The position numbers and the translations under genes were made by a program. DNA of 64,000 nt. Origin: Microbacterium profundi (lineage in GTDB: Bacteria > Actinomycetota > Actinomycetes > Actinomycetales > Microbacteriaceae). Location of the stretch: assembly GCF_000763375.1 (NCBI RefSeq), contig NZ_JPSY01000003.1:1-64000 (forward strand), written 5' to 3'. Numbering within the stretch: position 1 is the stretch's first letter; every line of letters begins with the position of its first letter. The notes beneath the pieces are model-generated. The model saw only the letters and a list, made by a program, of their open reading frames with translations. It ran no database searches and had not been told where the DNA came from. Positions 25,357 through 34,417 of this stretch are shown here, piece after piece.

Positions 25357-26199
25357 CTACTCGTTCCCGCGCTTCGAGTTGTCCGAGAACAGGATCGGCC
25401 CGGGCTCCGGCCGCTTCGCGGTGATGAGGTCGCCGGACGACTGGTGCCGCAGCCTCCGCAGCACCCAGGGCACGAGGTGCTCCCGCGCCCAGCCGAGGTC
25501 TTCAGCCCGTGCCGCCCGCCACGTCCGTGCCGGGCGGGGCTCTGGTTGCATCGGCTGCAGGTCGTTCGGCACGTTCAGAGAGCGCAGCACCATGCGGGCC
25601 ACCTCGTGGTGCCCGAGCGCGTTGAAGTGCAATCGGTCATCGTCGAAGAACCGGGAATCCTGCACGGTCTTCAGTGCCCACTGATCCGCGACGATGCAGT
25701 CGTGCCGCTCGGCGATCGCGCGGATGTTCTCGTTGTAGATCGCCACCTTGCCGCGGAAGCGCCGGAAGACAGGTGTGAACCCGGTGTCGATTCCGGTGAA
25801 GACGACGATCGCGGCGCCGGTCGATGCAAGCCGGGCGACGGCGTCCTCGAGCTGATCCGCGATGGCATCCGGGTCCGTGCCGGGACGGATGACGTCGTTG
25901 CCGCCGGCGCAGATCGAGATGAGGTCGGGGCGCAGGGCGACGGCGGGTTCGATCTGGTCGGCGACGATCTGCGCGATGAGCTTTCCGCGCACGGCGAGGT
26001 TCGCATAGGCGAAGCCGTCGACTTGGCGCCCGAGCTCTTCCGCCACGCGGTCCGCCCAGCCGCGGTGCCCGTCGGGGACAGCGGGATCCGGGTCGCCGAT
26101 GCCCTCTGTGAACGAATCGCCGATCGCGACGAATCGCCGCCAGGGGTGCGAAACCTCGTTCGCGACGTACGGCGTTCTGGGCGATTCCTCGTCGATCAT
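25357..26199 (-). CDS. SGNH/GDSL hydrolase
   Basis: A 280-residue esterase-like protein with the block I motif FVAIGDSFTEGIGD (Ser nucleophile), block III GGNDV and block V DRLHFNALGH holding the Asp-His pair. No signal peptide is evident, so it is probably cytoplasmic. A GGAG site lies upstream of the ATG. Substrate unknown. Divergent from the SF2 helicase. Confidence 0.9.
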   Translation of the reverse strand: MIDEESPRTPYVANEVSHPWRRFVAIGDSFTEGIGDPDPAVPDGHRGWADRVAEELGRQVDGFAYANLAVRGKLIAQIVADQIEPAVALRPDLISICAGGNDVIRPGTDPDAIADQLEDAVARLASTGAAIVVFTGIDTGFTPVFRRFRGKVAIYNENIRAIAERHDCIVADQWALKTVQDSRFFDDDRLHFNALGHHEVARMVLRSLNVPNDLQPMQPEPRPARTWRAARAEDLGWAREHLVPWVLRRLRHQSSGDLITAKRPEPGPILFSDNSKRGNE

Positions 26200-26332
26200 C
26201 GATGCTCCTTCACTGCCTCGCGACCGGAACTGCGACCGCGCAGTGATCGAGCCTACTCGGCGATGACCGAACAGGGGAGGGCAGCGCGACAGTCATGATC
26301 CCGGCGCGGGGCGAAGTGTCGGCGGCACCGAT

Positions 26333-26338
26333 TATCCT
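26333..26338 (+). promoter_or_regulatory. Leaderless-type -10 of SF2 helicase gene
   Basis: TATCCT, seven nt before ATG 26346, in the divergent region with the SGNH hydrolase. Confidence 0.45.
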
Positions 26339-26345
26339 GGAACCG

Positions 26346-28088
26346 ATGCTCTCTCCGTCCTTCCCCCAGCGCGCCCCGTGGGGAACGGCAGACAAGCTCC
26401 GTGCATGGCAGCGCGAGGCGCTGGACATCTACTTCCAGCGCGATCAGCGCGATTTCCTCGTCGCCGCGACACCGGGCGCAGGAAAGACGACCTTCGCGCT
26501 GACGCTCGCCGTCGAGCTGCTCCGCATGGGCGAGGTGAACCGCATCATCGTTGTGGCACCGACCGAGCACCTCAAGACCCAGTGGGCGGACGCGGCGTCG
26601 AAGGTGCACATCCGCCTCGACCCACGTTTCCGGAACAGTCACTGGGCGCCGTCGCGTCAGTATCACGGGGTCGTCGTCACGTACGCACAGGTCGCCGCGA
26701 AGTCGTCGGTGCACCGGCACCTCACTGAGGACGCGAAGACCCTTGTGATCCTCGACGAGGTGCATCACGGCGGCGATGCGCTCAGCTGGGGTGACGCGAT
26801 CCGCGACGCCTACGGTCCGGCGAAGCGCCGTCTCTCGCTCTCCGGCACGCCATTTCGCAGCGACACGGCACCGATCCCGTTCGTGACGTACGCGCCGGAC
26901 GAGTCCGGCGGCCGAGTGTCGTCGACCGACTACGCCTACGGCTACGGTCGCGCCCTTGCGGACGGCGTCGTGCGTCCGGTGCTGTTCCACATGTACTCGG
27001 GCAAGATGCGCTGGCGCACGAGCACCGGCGACGAGCTCGAGGCGCATCTCGGGCAGGACAACACCAAGGACGTCAACTCCCAGGCGTGGCGCACAGCGCT
27101 CGACCCGGAGGGCGAGTGGATGCCTGCGGTGCTCTCGGCCGCCGACCGCCGGCTCACCGAGATCCGCCATCATGTGCCGGATGCCGGCGGCCTGGTGATC
27201 GCGACCGATCAGACGGTCGCCCGTGCGTACGCCAAGATCCTGCACAGCCTGACGGGTCAGCGACCGACCGTCGTGCTCTCCGACGAGGCAGCCGCTTCAG
27301 AGCGCATCGAGAAGTTCAGCGCCGACAACAGTCGCTGGATGGTGGCGGTGCGCATGGTCTCGGAGGGCGTGGACGTACCGCGCCTCGCCGTCGGTGTCTA
27401 TGCGACGTCGTCATCGACGCCGCTGTTCTTCGCGCAGGCCATCGGGCGCTTCGTGCGAGCAAGACGTCGCGGCGAGGCGGCGAGCGTCTTCCTGCCGAAT
27501 GTGCCGGTGCTGATGGGGCTCGCGAACGAGCTCGAGAAGCAGCGCGATCATGCCCTGGATCGCCAGACCAAGGATGAGGACGGTCTCGACGACTCGCTGC
27601 TGGAGAGCGCGAACCGCGAAGAAGAGGCTTCCGACGCGCTGACGCAGGAGTTCAGCTACCAGGCGATCTCGTCGCTCGCGCACTTCGACCGGGTCGTGTT
27701 CGAGGGGCAGGAGTTCGGTCAGCTCGCCGAACCTGGAACGCCGGAGGAGGAGGAGTTCATCGGCATCCCCGGTCTCCTCGAGCCCGAGCACGTGCACGAG
27801 CTGCTCATGCAACGTCAGACCCGTCAGTCGAAGCTGCGTGAGGCGCGAGAGGCGGAGGCCGGCCCTGAGACGGTCACGACGCTGCCGGCGCCGCTGCACC
27901 GGACGATGCGCGAACAGCGTCAGCTCCTGAACAGTCTCGTCGGGCTGTATGCCAGGCAGGCGGGCGAGCCGCATGGCGCGGTGCACGCCGAGCTGCGCCG
28001 CATCTGCGGAGGCCCGGCCGTCGCGCAGGCGACCGTGACGCAGTTGCAGGCCCGCATCGAGGTGCTGCGCAAGCGCGTGCGCAAATAG
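26346..28088 (+). CDS. SF2 DEAD/DEAH-box helicase
   Basis: A 580-residue superfamily II helicase. Walker A is ATPGAGKTTFA near residues 41-51, Walker B DEVHHGG, motif III LSGTPFRSD, and motifs V/VI (VSEGVDVPRLAVGVYAT, QAIGRFVRARR) follow. The last ~170 residues are helical, charged and not a known nuclease or methylase. Resembles the stand-alone actinobacterial XPB/type III Res-like helicases; it is not beside restriction or phage-defence genes, so a housekeeping repair role is more likely. Leaderless start; ATG 26346 chosen over an upstream ATG at 26295. Confidence 0.88.
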   Translation: MLSPSFPQRAPWGTADKLRAWQREALDIYFQRDQRDFLVAATPGAGKTTFALTLAVELLRMGEVNRIIVVAPTEHLKTQWADAASKVHIRLDPRFRNSHWAPSRQYHGVVVTYAQVAAKSSVHRHLTEDAKTLVILDEVHHGGDALSWGDAIRDAYGPAKRRLSLSGTPFRSDTAPIPFVTYAPDESGGRVSSTDYAYGYGRALADGVVRPVLFHMYSGKMRWRTSTGDELEAHLGQDNTKDVNSQAWRTALDPEGEWMPAVLSAADRRLTEIRHHVPDAGGLVIATDQTVARAYAKILHSLTGQRPTVVLSDEAAASERIEKFSADNSRWMVAVRMVSEGVDVPRLAVGVYATSSSTPLFFAQAIGRFVRARRRGEAASVFLPNVPVLMGLANELEKQRDHALDRQTKDEDGLDDSLLESANREEEASDALTQEFSYQAISSLAHFDRVVFEGQEFGQLAEPGTPEEEEFIGIPGLLEPEHVHELLMQRQTRQSKLREAREAEAGPETVTTLPAPLHRTMREQRQLLNSLVGLYARQAGEPHGAVHAELRRICGGPAVAQATVTQLQARIEVLRKRVRK

Positions 28089-28096
28089 CCCGCTGC

Positions 28097-28116
28097 TCCC
28101 TGAGCCCGTCGAAGGG
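28097..28116 (-). repeat. CTTCGACAGGCTCAG-family repeat, intergenic copy
   Basis: On the minus strand this is CCCTTCGACGGGCTCAGGGA, one base different from the copy at 11243-11262. Confidence 0.8.
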
Positions 28117-28119
28117 TTA

Positions 28120-28152
28120 GGAACCCCGAAATGCTGGCAATACGGGGATTCC
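28120..28152. terminator. Weak stem-loop after the helicase gene
   Basis: Arms GGAACCCCG and CGGGGATTCC pair with one bulged base around a 14-nt loop. There is no T-run; low certainty. Confidence 0.4.
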
Positions 28153-28215
28153 GGCGGTGTCGGCTCTGCCCGCTGGATACCGTTGAGGCTGCCCCGATCA
28201 CTCACTGGAGGATTC

Positions 28216-29316
28216 ATGACAGCGCCCGCTGCCGCCGAGCCGACCGCGGCCGATCGTCGCCGCTGGGCGAGGCACCTCGTCGAGGAGCGCTCCGAGGGGA
28301 TGGTCTATCAGAAGCTCGCCGCACGCAAGACGGGCGAGGAACGCGACATCCTGCAGAGCCTGGCCGATGCGGAGCGTCGCCATGAACAGCACTGGCTGGA
28401 CCTGCTCGGCGGAGAACCGGGCAGGCTGCCCAAGGCCGGCATCCGCTCTCGACTGCTGGCCTGGATGGCCGGGCGGTTCGGCTCCATCTTCGTTCTCGTC
28501 CTCGCGCAGAGCGCTGAAGCGCGTTCGCCGTACGACACAGAGCAATACGCGACCGCGGCCATGCGTGCGGACGAGAAGATCCACCACGAGGTCGTCCGCG
28601 GCCTTGCGGCGCGCGGGCGGCGACGTCTCTCCGGTTCATTCCGTGCCGCCGTGTTCGGGGCCAACGACGGGCTGGTCAGCAACCTCGCGCTCGTCCTGGG
28701 TATCGGTGCGACGGGCGTCGGTTCGAGTTTCGTCCTGTTCAGCGGTGTCGCAGGCCTTCTCGCCGGCGCCTTGTCCATGGGCGCGGGGGAGTTCGTGTCG
28801 GTGCGGTCGCAGCGTGAACTGCTCGCCTCGACTGAGGCGAATGACGATGCGGCGCACTCCGCCGGAGACCTCGACATCGATGAGAACGAGCTCGCCCTGG
28901 TCTATCGCGCCCGCGGCATGGATCACACCGAGGCCCTCGCGCGGTCTCGTCGCATCATCGCGGCGGCCCAGGAGGGCGTGCGCCGCACCGCGACCGCACC
29001 GGTTCGTACGCAAGGCGCAGGCAGCGGTCACGACATCGTCGGAAGCGACTGGACGGCGGCGATCTCCAGCTTCCTCCTCTTCGCCTCCGGAGCGATCATT
29101 CCGGTGCTGCCGTGGATCTTCGGCCTCCAGGGCATGATAGCCATCATCGTGGCGCTCGTCCTCGTCGGTATCGCACTCCTCGTGACAGGGGCGATGGTCG
29201 GGATCCTTTCCGGCGGTCCGCCGCTGCGCCGAGCGCTGCGCCAGCTGGCGATCGGGTTCGGCACCGCTGCGATCACCTATCTGCTCGGCCTGGTCTTCGG
29301 AGTCGGCGCCGTCTGA
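28216..29316 (+). CDS. VIT1/CCC1-family transporter with ferritin-like N-terminal domain
   Basis: A 366-residue protein. The first ~140 residues are a rubrerythrin/ferritin-like helical domain with EEHH-type residues (EERSEGMVYQKLAARKTGEERDI, AERRHEQHW, ADEKIHHE). The remainder is a VIT/CCC1 membrane domain (AAVFGANDGLVSNLALVLGI ... GAGEFVSVRSQRE) with five helices. Such fusions move or store Fe/Mn; direction and metal need testing. ATG 28216 has GGAGG five nt upstream. Confidence 0.88.
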   Translation: MTAPAAAEPTAADRRRWARHLVEERSEGMVYQKLAARKTGEERDILQSLADAERRHEQHWLDLLGGEPGRLPKAGIRSRLLAWMAGRFGSIFVLVLAQSAEARSPYDTEQYATAAMRADEKIHHEVVRGLAARGRRRLSGSFRAAVFGANDGLVSNLALVLGIGATGVGSSFVLFSGVAGLLAGALSMGAGEFVSVRSQRELLASTEANDDAAHSAGDLDIDENELALVYRARGMDHTEALARSRRIIAAAQEGVRRTATAPVRTQGAGSGHDIVGSDWTAAISSFLLFASGAIIPVLPWIFGLQGMIAIIVALVLVGIALLVTGAMVGILSGGPPLRRALRQLAIGFGTAAITYLLGLVFGVGAV

Positions 29317-29355
29317 CCGTTTCAGCGGCATCCGTGATCGTGAGACGGGCGTATG

Positions 29356-29403
29356 CAAAAAGCTCCGGAAGGCTCCTGGCCGAACCAGGATTCTTCCGGA
29401 GCT
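29356..29403 (-). terminator. Rho-independent terminator of tRNA-Leu
   Basis: On the minus strand, arms AGCTCCGGAAG and CTTCCGGAGCT (11 nt, perfect) are followed by a T-run. It lies directly 3' of tRNA-Leu, the best canonical terminator in the window. Confidence 0.88.
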
Positions 29404-29409
29404 GTTCTG

Positions 29410-29492
29410 TGCGCGGAGGGGGACTTGAACCCCCACGCCCTTACGGGCACTACGACCTCAACGTAGCGCGTCTACCATTCCGCCACCCGCGC
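29410..29492 (-). tRNA. tRNA-Leu (anticodon GAG)
   Basis: Minus strand, about 83 nt. Acceptor GCGCGGG pairs with TCCGCGC with one G-T pair; TGAGGT in the loop gives anticodon GAG, reading CTC/CTT. A long variable arm (GTGCCCGTAAGGGCGT) marks a type II leucine tRNA, and GGTTCAAGTCC is the T loop. No CCA is encoded. tRNA 3' ends are common integration targets, but no integrase is nearby. Confidence 0.95.
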
Positions 29493-29600
29493 AGGTGGTG
29501 AAGAAGTCGTTGCCGACCGAAGAGAAACATTACCAGATGACGCAGGTGCGTTCGAACCGAGGACCGCCCCGGGCGTGCCGTGAGCATCAGCCCGGTTCGG

Positions 29601-29606
29601 TAGCCT
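29601..29606 (+). promoter_or_regulatory. Leaderless-type -10 of M20 peptidase gene
   Basis: TAGCCT, six nt before ATG 29613. Confidence 0.5.
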
Positions 29607-29612
29607 GAGGGC

Positions 29613-30908
29613 ATGTCTGACGCCGAACTGCCCGAGGTCGTTCGCATCGCGCGTGACCTGATCAGGATCGACACCTCGAACTTCGGCGGCGGAAGAGCCG
29701 AGGGCGAGCGCGAGGCCGCCGAGTACGTGGGCGGTTATCTGGAGCGTCTCGGCCTCACGCCCGAGTACTACGAGCCCATCCCGCGGCGCACCAACGTCAT
29801 GGCCCGCGTGAAGGGTCGCGATTCGAGCAGACCGGCACTCGTCGTGCACGGTCACCTCGACGTCGTTCCGGCGATGGCTGAGGACTGGAGCGTGGATCCG
29901 TTCGCCGGTGAGGTGCGTGACGGGATGCTGTGGGGCCGCGGTGCGGTCGACATGAAGAACATGGACGCGATGATCCTCACCTCCGTCGCTGACATATTGC
30001 GCGCAGGGGAGCAGCCGGCGCGCGATCTCGTGCTGGTGTTCTTCGCCGATGAGGAGAACGGCGGCGTCGAGGGCTCTGCACTCGTCGTGAAGGACCGGCC
30101 AGAATGGTTCGCCGGGGCGACTGAGGCGATCAGCGAGGTCGGCGGGTACTCGATCACGGTCGACGAACGTCGTGCCTACCTGCTGCAGGTGGGGGAGAAG
30201 GCCCTCATCTGGATCCGCCTCGTCGCGAAGGGGCGTGCGGGGCACGGCAGCCGGCTTCACGAGGACAACGCCGTGGTGAAGCTCTCTGAGGCCGTCGCGG
30301 CGATCGGGCGCACACGATGGCCGATCCGGCTCACCGACACGACTCGAGCGCTTCTGCACGGCCTGAGCGATCTCACCGGTCGCTCCGTCGACGACCCTGA
30401 CGCTCTCGCCGCGGCATCCGGTCCCGCTGAGGCGTTCCTGAGCTCGACGTTCCGTACGACGACCAACCCGACGGTGCTCACCGCGGGATACAAGCACAAC
30501 GTGATCCCGGAGCGTGCCGAGGCGCTGATCGATGTGCGCGTGCTTCCGGGCACCGAGGACGAGGTGCTCGCCGAGCTGCAGCAGATCGTCGGAGACGACA
30601 TCGTCATCGAGACGGTCGTGCGCGACATCGGCATGGAGACGCCGTTCGAAGGTGAGCTGGTGGAGGCGATGGTGCAGAGCCTCGCGCGCCACGACCCCGG
30701 CGTGCCGGTGATCCCGTATCTGCTCGGCGCGGGAACGGACAACAAGGCGCTCTCGACACTCGGGATCACCGGATACGGGTTCGCGCCGCTCCGCCTGCCT
30801 GCGGATCTCGACTTCACCGGGATGTTCCACGGTGTCGACGAACGCGTGCCCGTAGAATCGCTTGTCTTCGGTCAGCAGGTTCTGACCGATCTGCTGCGCT
30901 CGTACTGA
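29613..30908 (+). CDS. M20/M25/M40-family metallopeptidase
   Basis: A 431-residue zinc dipeptidase/deacylase. HGHLDVVPA, GRGAVDMKNMDA and FFADEENGG carry the metal-binding His/Asp and catalytic Glu; a lid domain follows (GRAGHGSRLHEDNAVVKL). No signal peptide, so it probably acts on cytoplasmic peptides or acylated amino acids. Length fits actinobacterial DapE/ArgE-like members, but no biosynthetic neighbour defines the substrate. Confidence 0.9.
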   Translation: MSDAELPEVVRIARDLIRIDTSNFGGGRAEGEREAAEYVGGYLERLGLTPEYYEPIPRRTNVMARVKGRDSSRPALVVHGHLDVVPAMAEDWSVDPFAGEVRDGMLWGRGAVDMKNMDAMILTSVADILRAGEQPARDLVLVFFADEENGGVEGSALVVKDRPEWFAGATEAISEVGGYSITVDERRAYLLQVGEKALIWIRLVAKGRAGHGSRLHEDNAVVKLSEAVAAIGRTRWPIRLTDTTRALLHGLSDLTGRSVDDPDALAAASGPAEAFLSSTFRTTTNPTVLTAGYKHNVIPERAEALIDVRVLPGTEDEVLAELQQIVGDDIVIETVVRDIGMETPFEGELVEAMVQSLARHDPGVPVIPYLLGAGTDNKALSTLGITGYGFAPLRLPADLDFTGMFHGVDERVPVESLVFGQQVLTDLLRSY

Positions 30909-30936
30909 CGCGCTTCCCTGAATCAGAAGGCCCTCC

Positions 30937-31764
30937 ATGCACCTGCTCGAAGCGCTGCTCCTCGGCGTCATCCAGGGACTCACCGAGTTCCTCCCGATCT
31001 CGTCCAGCGCCCATCTGCGCATCGTCGGCACCTTCACCGGTTCTGGCGAAGATCCGGGCGCCGCATTCACCGCGATCACCCAGATCGGAACAGAGGCCGC
31101 CGTGGTGGTGTTCTTCTGGCGTGACATCACTCGCATCATCGGCCACTGGTTCCGCTCGTTGACCGGGTCCCTCCCTCGCAACGATCCGGACGCCAGGATG
31201 GGCTGGTTGATCATCATCGGCAGCATCCCGATCGTCGTGTTGGGACTGCTGTTCCAGGATGAGATAGAGACCGTGCTGCGCTCGATGTGGATCGTTGCGA
31301 TCATGCTGATCGTGTTCGGCATCCTGCTCGGCATCGCCGACCACGTCGGCGCGAAGCGCCGGAAGCTCGACCAGATCACCTATCCGCACGGCATCCTGTT
31401 CGGGTTCGCACAGGCTCTCGCTTTGATCCCCGGTGTCTCGCGCTCGGGCGGGACGATCACGATGGGGCTGTTCCTCGGATATGAGCGCGCCGCTGCTGCA
31501 CGCTACGCGTTCCTGCTCGCCATCCCCGCTGTCTTCGGAAGCGGTTTCTTCCAGCTGTTCAAGAACTGGGACGCACCTGATCAGTACTTCTCACTCGGCG
31601 AGACCGTCGCAGCGACGGGCATCGCGTTCGTCGTCGCACTCGGCGTCATCGCGTTCTTCATGAACTGGATCTCCAAGCGCAGCTTCCTGCCGTTCGTGAT
31701 CTACCGCATCCTGCTCGGCACGACGCTGCTCATACTGCTGGGCACGGGCGTGATCTCGGGTTAG
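30937..31764 (+). CDS. uppP: Undecaprenyl-diphosphatase UppP
   Basis: A 275-residue membrane enzyme that recycles undecaprenyl pyrophosphate for wall synthesis and gives bacitracin tolerance. [21 protein letters not shown] near the N-terminus and [14 protein letters not shown] are the two conserved active motifs; 7-8 helices are visible. It follows the M20 gene by 28 nt and overlaps the convergent PAC2 stop by four nt. Confidence 0.96.
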   Translation: MHLLEALLLGVIQGLTEFLPISSSAHLRIVGTFTGSGEDPGAAFTAITQIGTEAAVVVFFWRDITRIIGHWFRSLTGSLPRNDPDARMGWLIIIGSIPIVVLGLLFQDEIETVLRSMWIVAIMLIVFGILLGIADHVGAKRRKLDQITYPHGILFGFAQALALIPGVSRSGGTITMGLFLGYERAAAARYAFLLAIPAVFGSGFFQLFKNWDAPDQYFSLGETVAATGIAFVVALGVIAFFMNWISKRSFLPFVIYRILLGTTLLILLGTGVISG

Positions 31765-32615
31765 CGTTTGTGATCGCCGGGGCCGTCGCCCCGGCGGCGC
31801 AGGTAGCGTTCGAACGCCTGCGCGATCGCATCTCCTGATGCCTCGGGGGAGTCCCAGGTGTCGCGAGTGCGCTCGAGCTGGTGGATGTACTCCGTCATCT
31901 CCTCATCGTCCGCCGCCGCAGCGTCGATCGACGCCTCCCAGGTGGCGGCATCCGTGCGCAGACGATCGCGAGGCATGTCGACGCCGGTCATCTCCTCCAG
32001 GCGATCGAGCAGCGCCAGAGTCGCTTTGGGCGACGGCGCTGCCGATGCGACGTAATGCGGCACGCTCGCCCAGAGATTGGCCGTCGGGATGCCTGCACGC
32101 TCGGCGAAATGCTCGATCACGCTGAGGATCCCGACAGGGCCCTCGTAGAGCGAACGTTCCAGACCGAGGGAATCGCGCACCTGCTCGTTCGCGCTCGACG
32201 CGAAGATCGAGATCGGCCTGGTATGCGGCACATCTGAGAGCATCGCGCCGAGGGTGATGAACCCGGTGACGTCGTCGCGCAGCGCGATGTCGATGAACTC
32301 GTTGGCGAAAGCCTGCCAGGTACGAGCGGGCTCAACGCCGGTCAGAAGCCAGAACTCGGGCGCGCCGTCGGCAGACGGTGCGGCAGGACGCCAGAGCGCC
32401 GCTTCCGGCCAGCGCAGATCCCGGCGACCGGTGGCGTCCATCCTGGTCGACGGACGTGTGTACTGGTAGTCGAAGTACAGCTCGGGGTCGACCGTGTGCA
32501 CGAGCTCGTAGTCCGTGCTGTCGCGCAGCATCTCGATCGCGCCGCTCGCTGCTTCGCCGGCGTCGTTCCAGCCATCGAACGCGACGACGACGATGCGGTT
32601 TCCCAGTGCATCCAT
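31761..32615 (-). CDS. PAC2-family protein
   Basis: A 284-residue PAC2 (proteasome assembly chaperone 2)-like protein: [15 protein letters not shown] at the N-terminus and [15 protein letters not shown], then [15 protein letters not shown], are typical of actinobacterial members such as Rv2125. It was named after an archaeal/eukaryal chaperone, but the bacterial role is unknown. Interesting here because the proteasome genes themselves are absent from this locus. GGAGGAGA before ATG 32615 fixes the start. Confidence 0.9.
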   Translation of the reverse strand: MDALGNRIVVVAFDGWNDAGEAASGAIEMLRDSTDYELVHTVDPELYFDYQYTRPSTRMDATGRRDLRWPEAALWRPAAPSADGAPEFWLLTGVEPARTWQAFANEFIDIALRDDVTGFITLGAMLSDVPHTRPISIFASSANEQVRDSLGLERSLYEGPVGILSVIEHFAERAGIPTANLWASVPHYVASAAPSPKATLALLDRLEEMTGVDMPRDRLRTDAATWEASIDAAAADDEEMTEYIHQLERTRDTWDSPEASGDAIAQAFERYLRRRGDGPGDHKR

Positions 32616-32692
32616 CGAGTTCTCCTCCCATCGCGAACGCAGGTATCCCTCCAGGCTAGCTTCTGGGCGGCGGTATGGGACACCGGCCGGGC

Positions 32693-32698
32693 TAGCAT
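32693..32698 (+). promoter_or_regulatory. Leaderless-type -10 of HAD gene
   Basis: TAGCAT, six nt before GTG 32705. Confidence 0.5.
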
Positions 32699-32704
32699 GG
32701 AGAA

Positions 32705-33394
32705 GTGAGTCAAAAGCCCCGCGCGGTCCTCTGGGACATGGATGGAACACTGGTCGACACCGAGCCTTATTGGATGGCAGCGGAGACCGCGATGGTGCAA
32801 TCCTTCGGCGGCACCTGGTCGCACGAGCAGGCGCTGCAGCTCGTGGGAAAGGGGCTGCTCGACAGCGCGATGCTGCTCAGGGCCGCCGGCGTCGACATGG
32901 AGCCCGAAGCGATCGTCGACCGGCTCACGGACGACGTGCGCACGGCCCTGGCGACGCAGGGTGTGCCCTTCCGCCCCGGCGCGAGAGAACTGCTCCGCGA
33001 TCTTCATGCCCACGGCATCCGCACCGCTCTCGTGACGATGTCGCTGCGGCGGATGGCGCTCAGCGTCGTCGAGCTCATCGAGTTCGACGCGTTCGAGGAG
33101 GTCGTGGCCGGCGACGACGTCGAACAGCCGAAACCGCATCCGGAACCGTACCTGAAGGCGGCCGGCCTGCTCGACATCGACATCGCGGACGCAGTGGTGA
33201 TCGAGGATTCCCCGACGGGCCTGCGCGCCGGTCTCGCATCGGGCGCCGTGACACTCGGCGTGCCGCACATGGTGCCTCTCGACGAGGTGGGCGCGCACGC
33301 GCTCTGGCCCACGCTCGAGGATCGCACGGCTCAGGACATCATCGAACTGTACGCCTCGTCGAAGGCCTCGCAGACAGCGGGAGCGCTGCGATGA
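32705..33394 (+). CDS. HAD-family hydrolase, phosphatase-like
   Basis: A 229-residue HAD hydrolase with nucleophile motif WDMDGTLVDTE, motif II VTMSLRR, and EDSPTGLRAGLASGA as the Mg motif. A cap domain lies between. It resembles beta-phosphoglucomutase/phosphatase subfamily IA enzymes, often sugar-phosphate phosphatases. The GTG at 32705 has the leaderless promoter. Followed by trmI with an ATGA overlap. Confidence 0.9.
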   Translation: MSQKPRAVLWDMDGTLVDTEPYWMAAETAMVQSFGGTWSHEQALQLVGKGLLDSAMLLRAAGVDMEPEAIVDRLTDDVRTALATQGVPFRPGARELLRDLHAHGIRTALVTMSLRRMALSVVELIEFDAFEEVVAGDDVEQPKPHPEPYLKAAGLLDIDIADAVVIEDSPTGLRAGLASGAVTLGVPHMVPLDEVGAHALWPTLEDRTAQDIIELYASSKASQTAGALR

Positions 33395-34407
33395 CGCTCT
33401 CATCCTCGCGTCAGAGCGGACCGTTCCGCGACGGCGACCGTGTGCAGCTCACCGGACCCAAGAACCGGCTCCACACTGTCACGCTCAGCGAAGGCGGCGA
33501 GCTGCACACTCATCACGGCGTGCTCAGGCACCGCGACCTGATCGGACTGCCAGACGGCTCGGTGGTCGCCAACAGCTCAGGGCACGAGTACCTCGCGCTT
33601 CGTCCTCTGCTGCGCGACTTCGCGATGTCGATGCCGCGCGGAGCCGCGATCGTGTACCCGAAGGATGCTGCGCAGATCGTGATGCAGGCCGACATCTTCC
33701 CCGGTGCGACCGTCGTCGAAGCGGGTGTCGGATCGGGCGCGCTTTCGCTCTCGCTGCTGCGCGCGGTGGGGCCGGCCGGCACTCTCGTCTCATTCGAGCG
33801 ACGTGAGGACTTCGCAGAGGTCGCGAAGGCGAACGTCGAGACCTTCTTCGGAGAATCGCCCGACACCTGGCGCGTCGTGGTCGGTGATCTGCTCGAGGCT
33901 CTTCCGGTCGAGCTTCCCGCCGGCACCGTCGATCGAGTGGTTCTCGACATGCTCGCACCGTGGGAGGTCATGGACGTCGTCGCCGACGCACTGACCCCTG
34001 GCGGAGTAGTGCTCTGTTACGTGGCGACGGCCACCCAGCTCTCGCGCGTCGCGGAGTTCATCCGCGGCACCGGACTGTTCACCGACCCCGATGCCTCCGA
34101 GACGATGGTGCGGGGCTGGCACGTGGAGGGCCTCGCCGTGCGTCCCGATCATCGGATGGTCGCGCACACCGGATTCCTGCTCACCGCCCGTCGACTCGCA
34201 CCCGGAACGATCGCCCCTGAGATCAAGCGGCGCGCGTCGAAGTCCAGCTACGGCGATCACGACGTCGAGCAATGGACGCCTGGGGCGGTCGGAGACCGTG
34301 AGATCACGGACAAGAATCTGCGAAAGCGGGTACGCGAGGCCACCAAGGCCGCAGACGGAGCGCGCCGTGCGTCGGCGTCGCGCGATTCCGAAGAGCGTTC
34401 GCAATAG
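33391..34407 (+). CDS. trmI: tRNA (adenine58-N1)-methyltransferase TrmI
   Basis: A 338-residue m1A58 tRNA methyltransferase. An N-terminal beta domain is followed by the Rossmann fold with SAM motif VVEAGVGSGALSLSLL and motif IV VVLDMLAPWEVMD. It matches M. tuberculosis Rv2118c in length and position downstream of the PAC2/HAD genes. The C-terminal 45 residues are a charged tail. In many relatives the proteasome-activating ATPase gene (arc/mpa) follows; here it does not. Confidence 0.93.
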   Translation: MTLSSSRQSGPFRDGDRVQLTGPKNRLHTVTLSEGGELHTHHGVLRHRDLIGLPDGSVVANSSGHEYLALRPLLRDFAMSMPRGAAIVYPKDAAQIVMQADIFPGATVVEAGVGSGALSLSLLRAVGPAGTLVSFERREDFAEVAKANVETFFGESPDTWRVVVGDLLEALPVELPAGTVDRVVLDMLAPWEVMDVVADALTPGGVVLCYVATATQLSRVAEFIRGTGLFTDPDASETMVRGWHVEGLAVRPDHRMVAHTGFLLTARRLAPGTIAPEIKRRASKSSYGDHDVEQWTPGAVGDREITDKNLRKRVREATKAADGARRASASRDSEERSQ

Positions 34408-34410
34408 ACT
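34405..34410 (+). promoter_or_regulatory. Leaderless-type -10 of FKBP gene
   Basis: TAGACT, seven nt before GTG 34418; its first three bases are the trmI stop codon. Confidence 0.45.
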
Positions 34411-34417
34411 GGAGAGC

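Noticed and set aside
26346-28088. SF2 helicase as part of a phage-defence island
   Set aside because: Neighbours are an SGNH hydrolase and a VIT1 transporter; no nuclease, methylase or defence partner is present.
29356-29492. tRNA-Leu as an integration site of a mobile island
   Set aside because: No integrase, no duplicated tRNA 3' end and ordinary genes on both sides.
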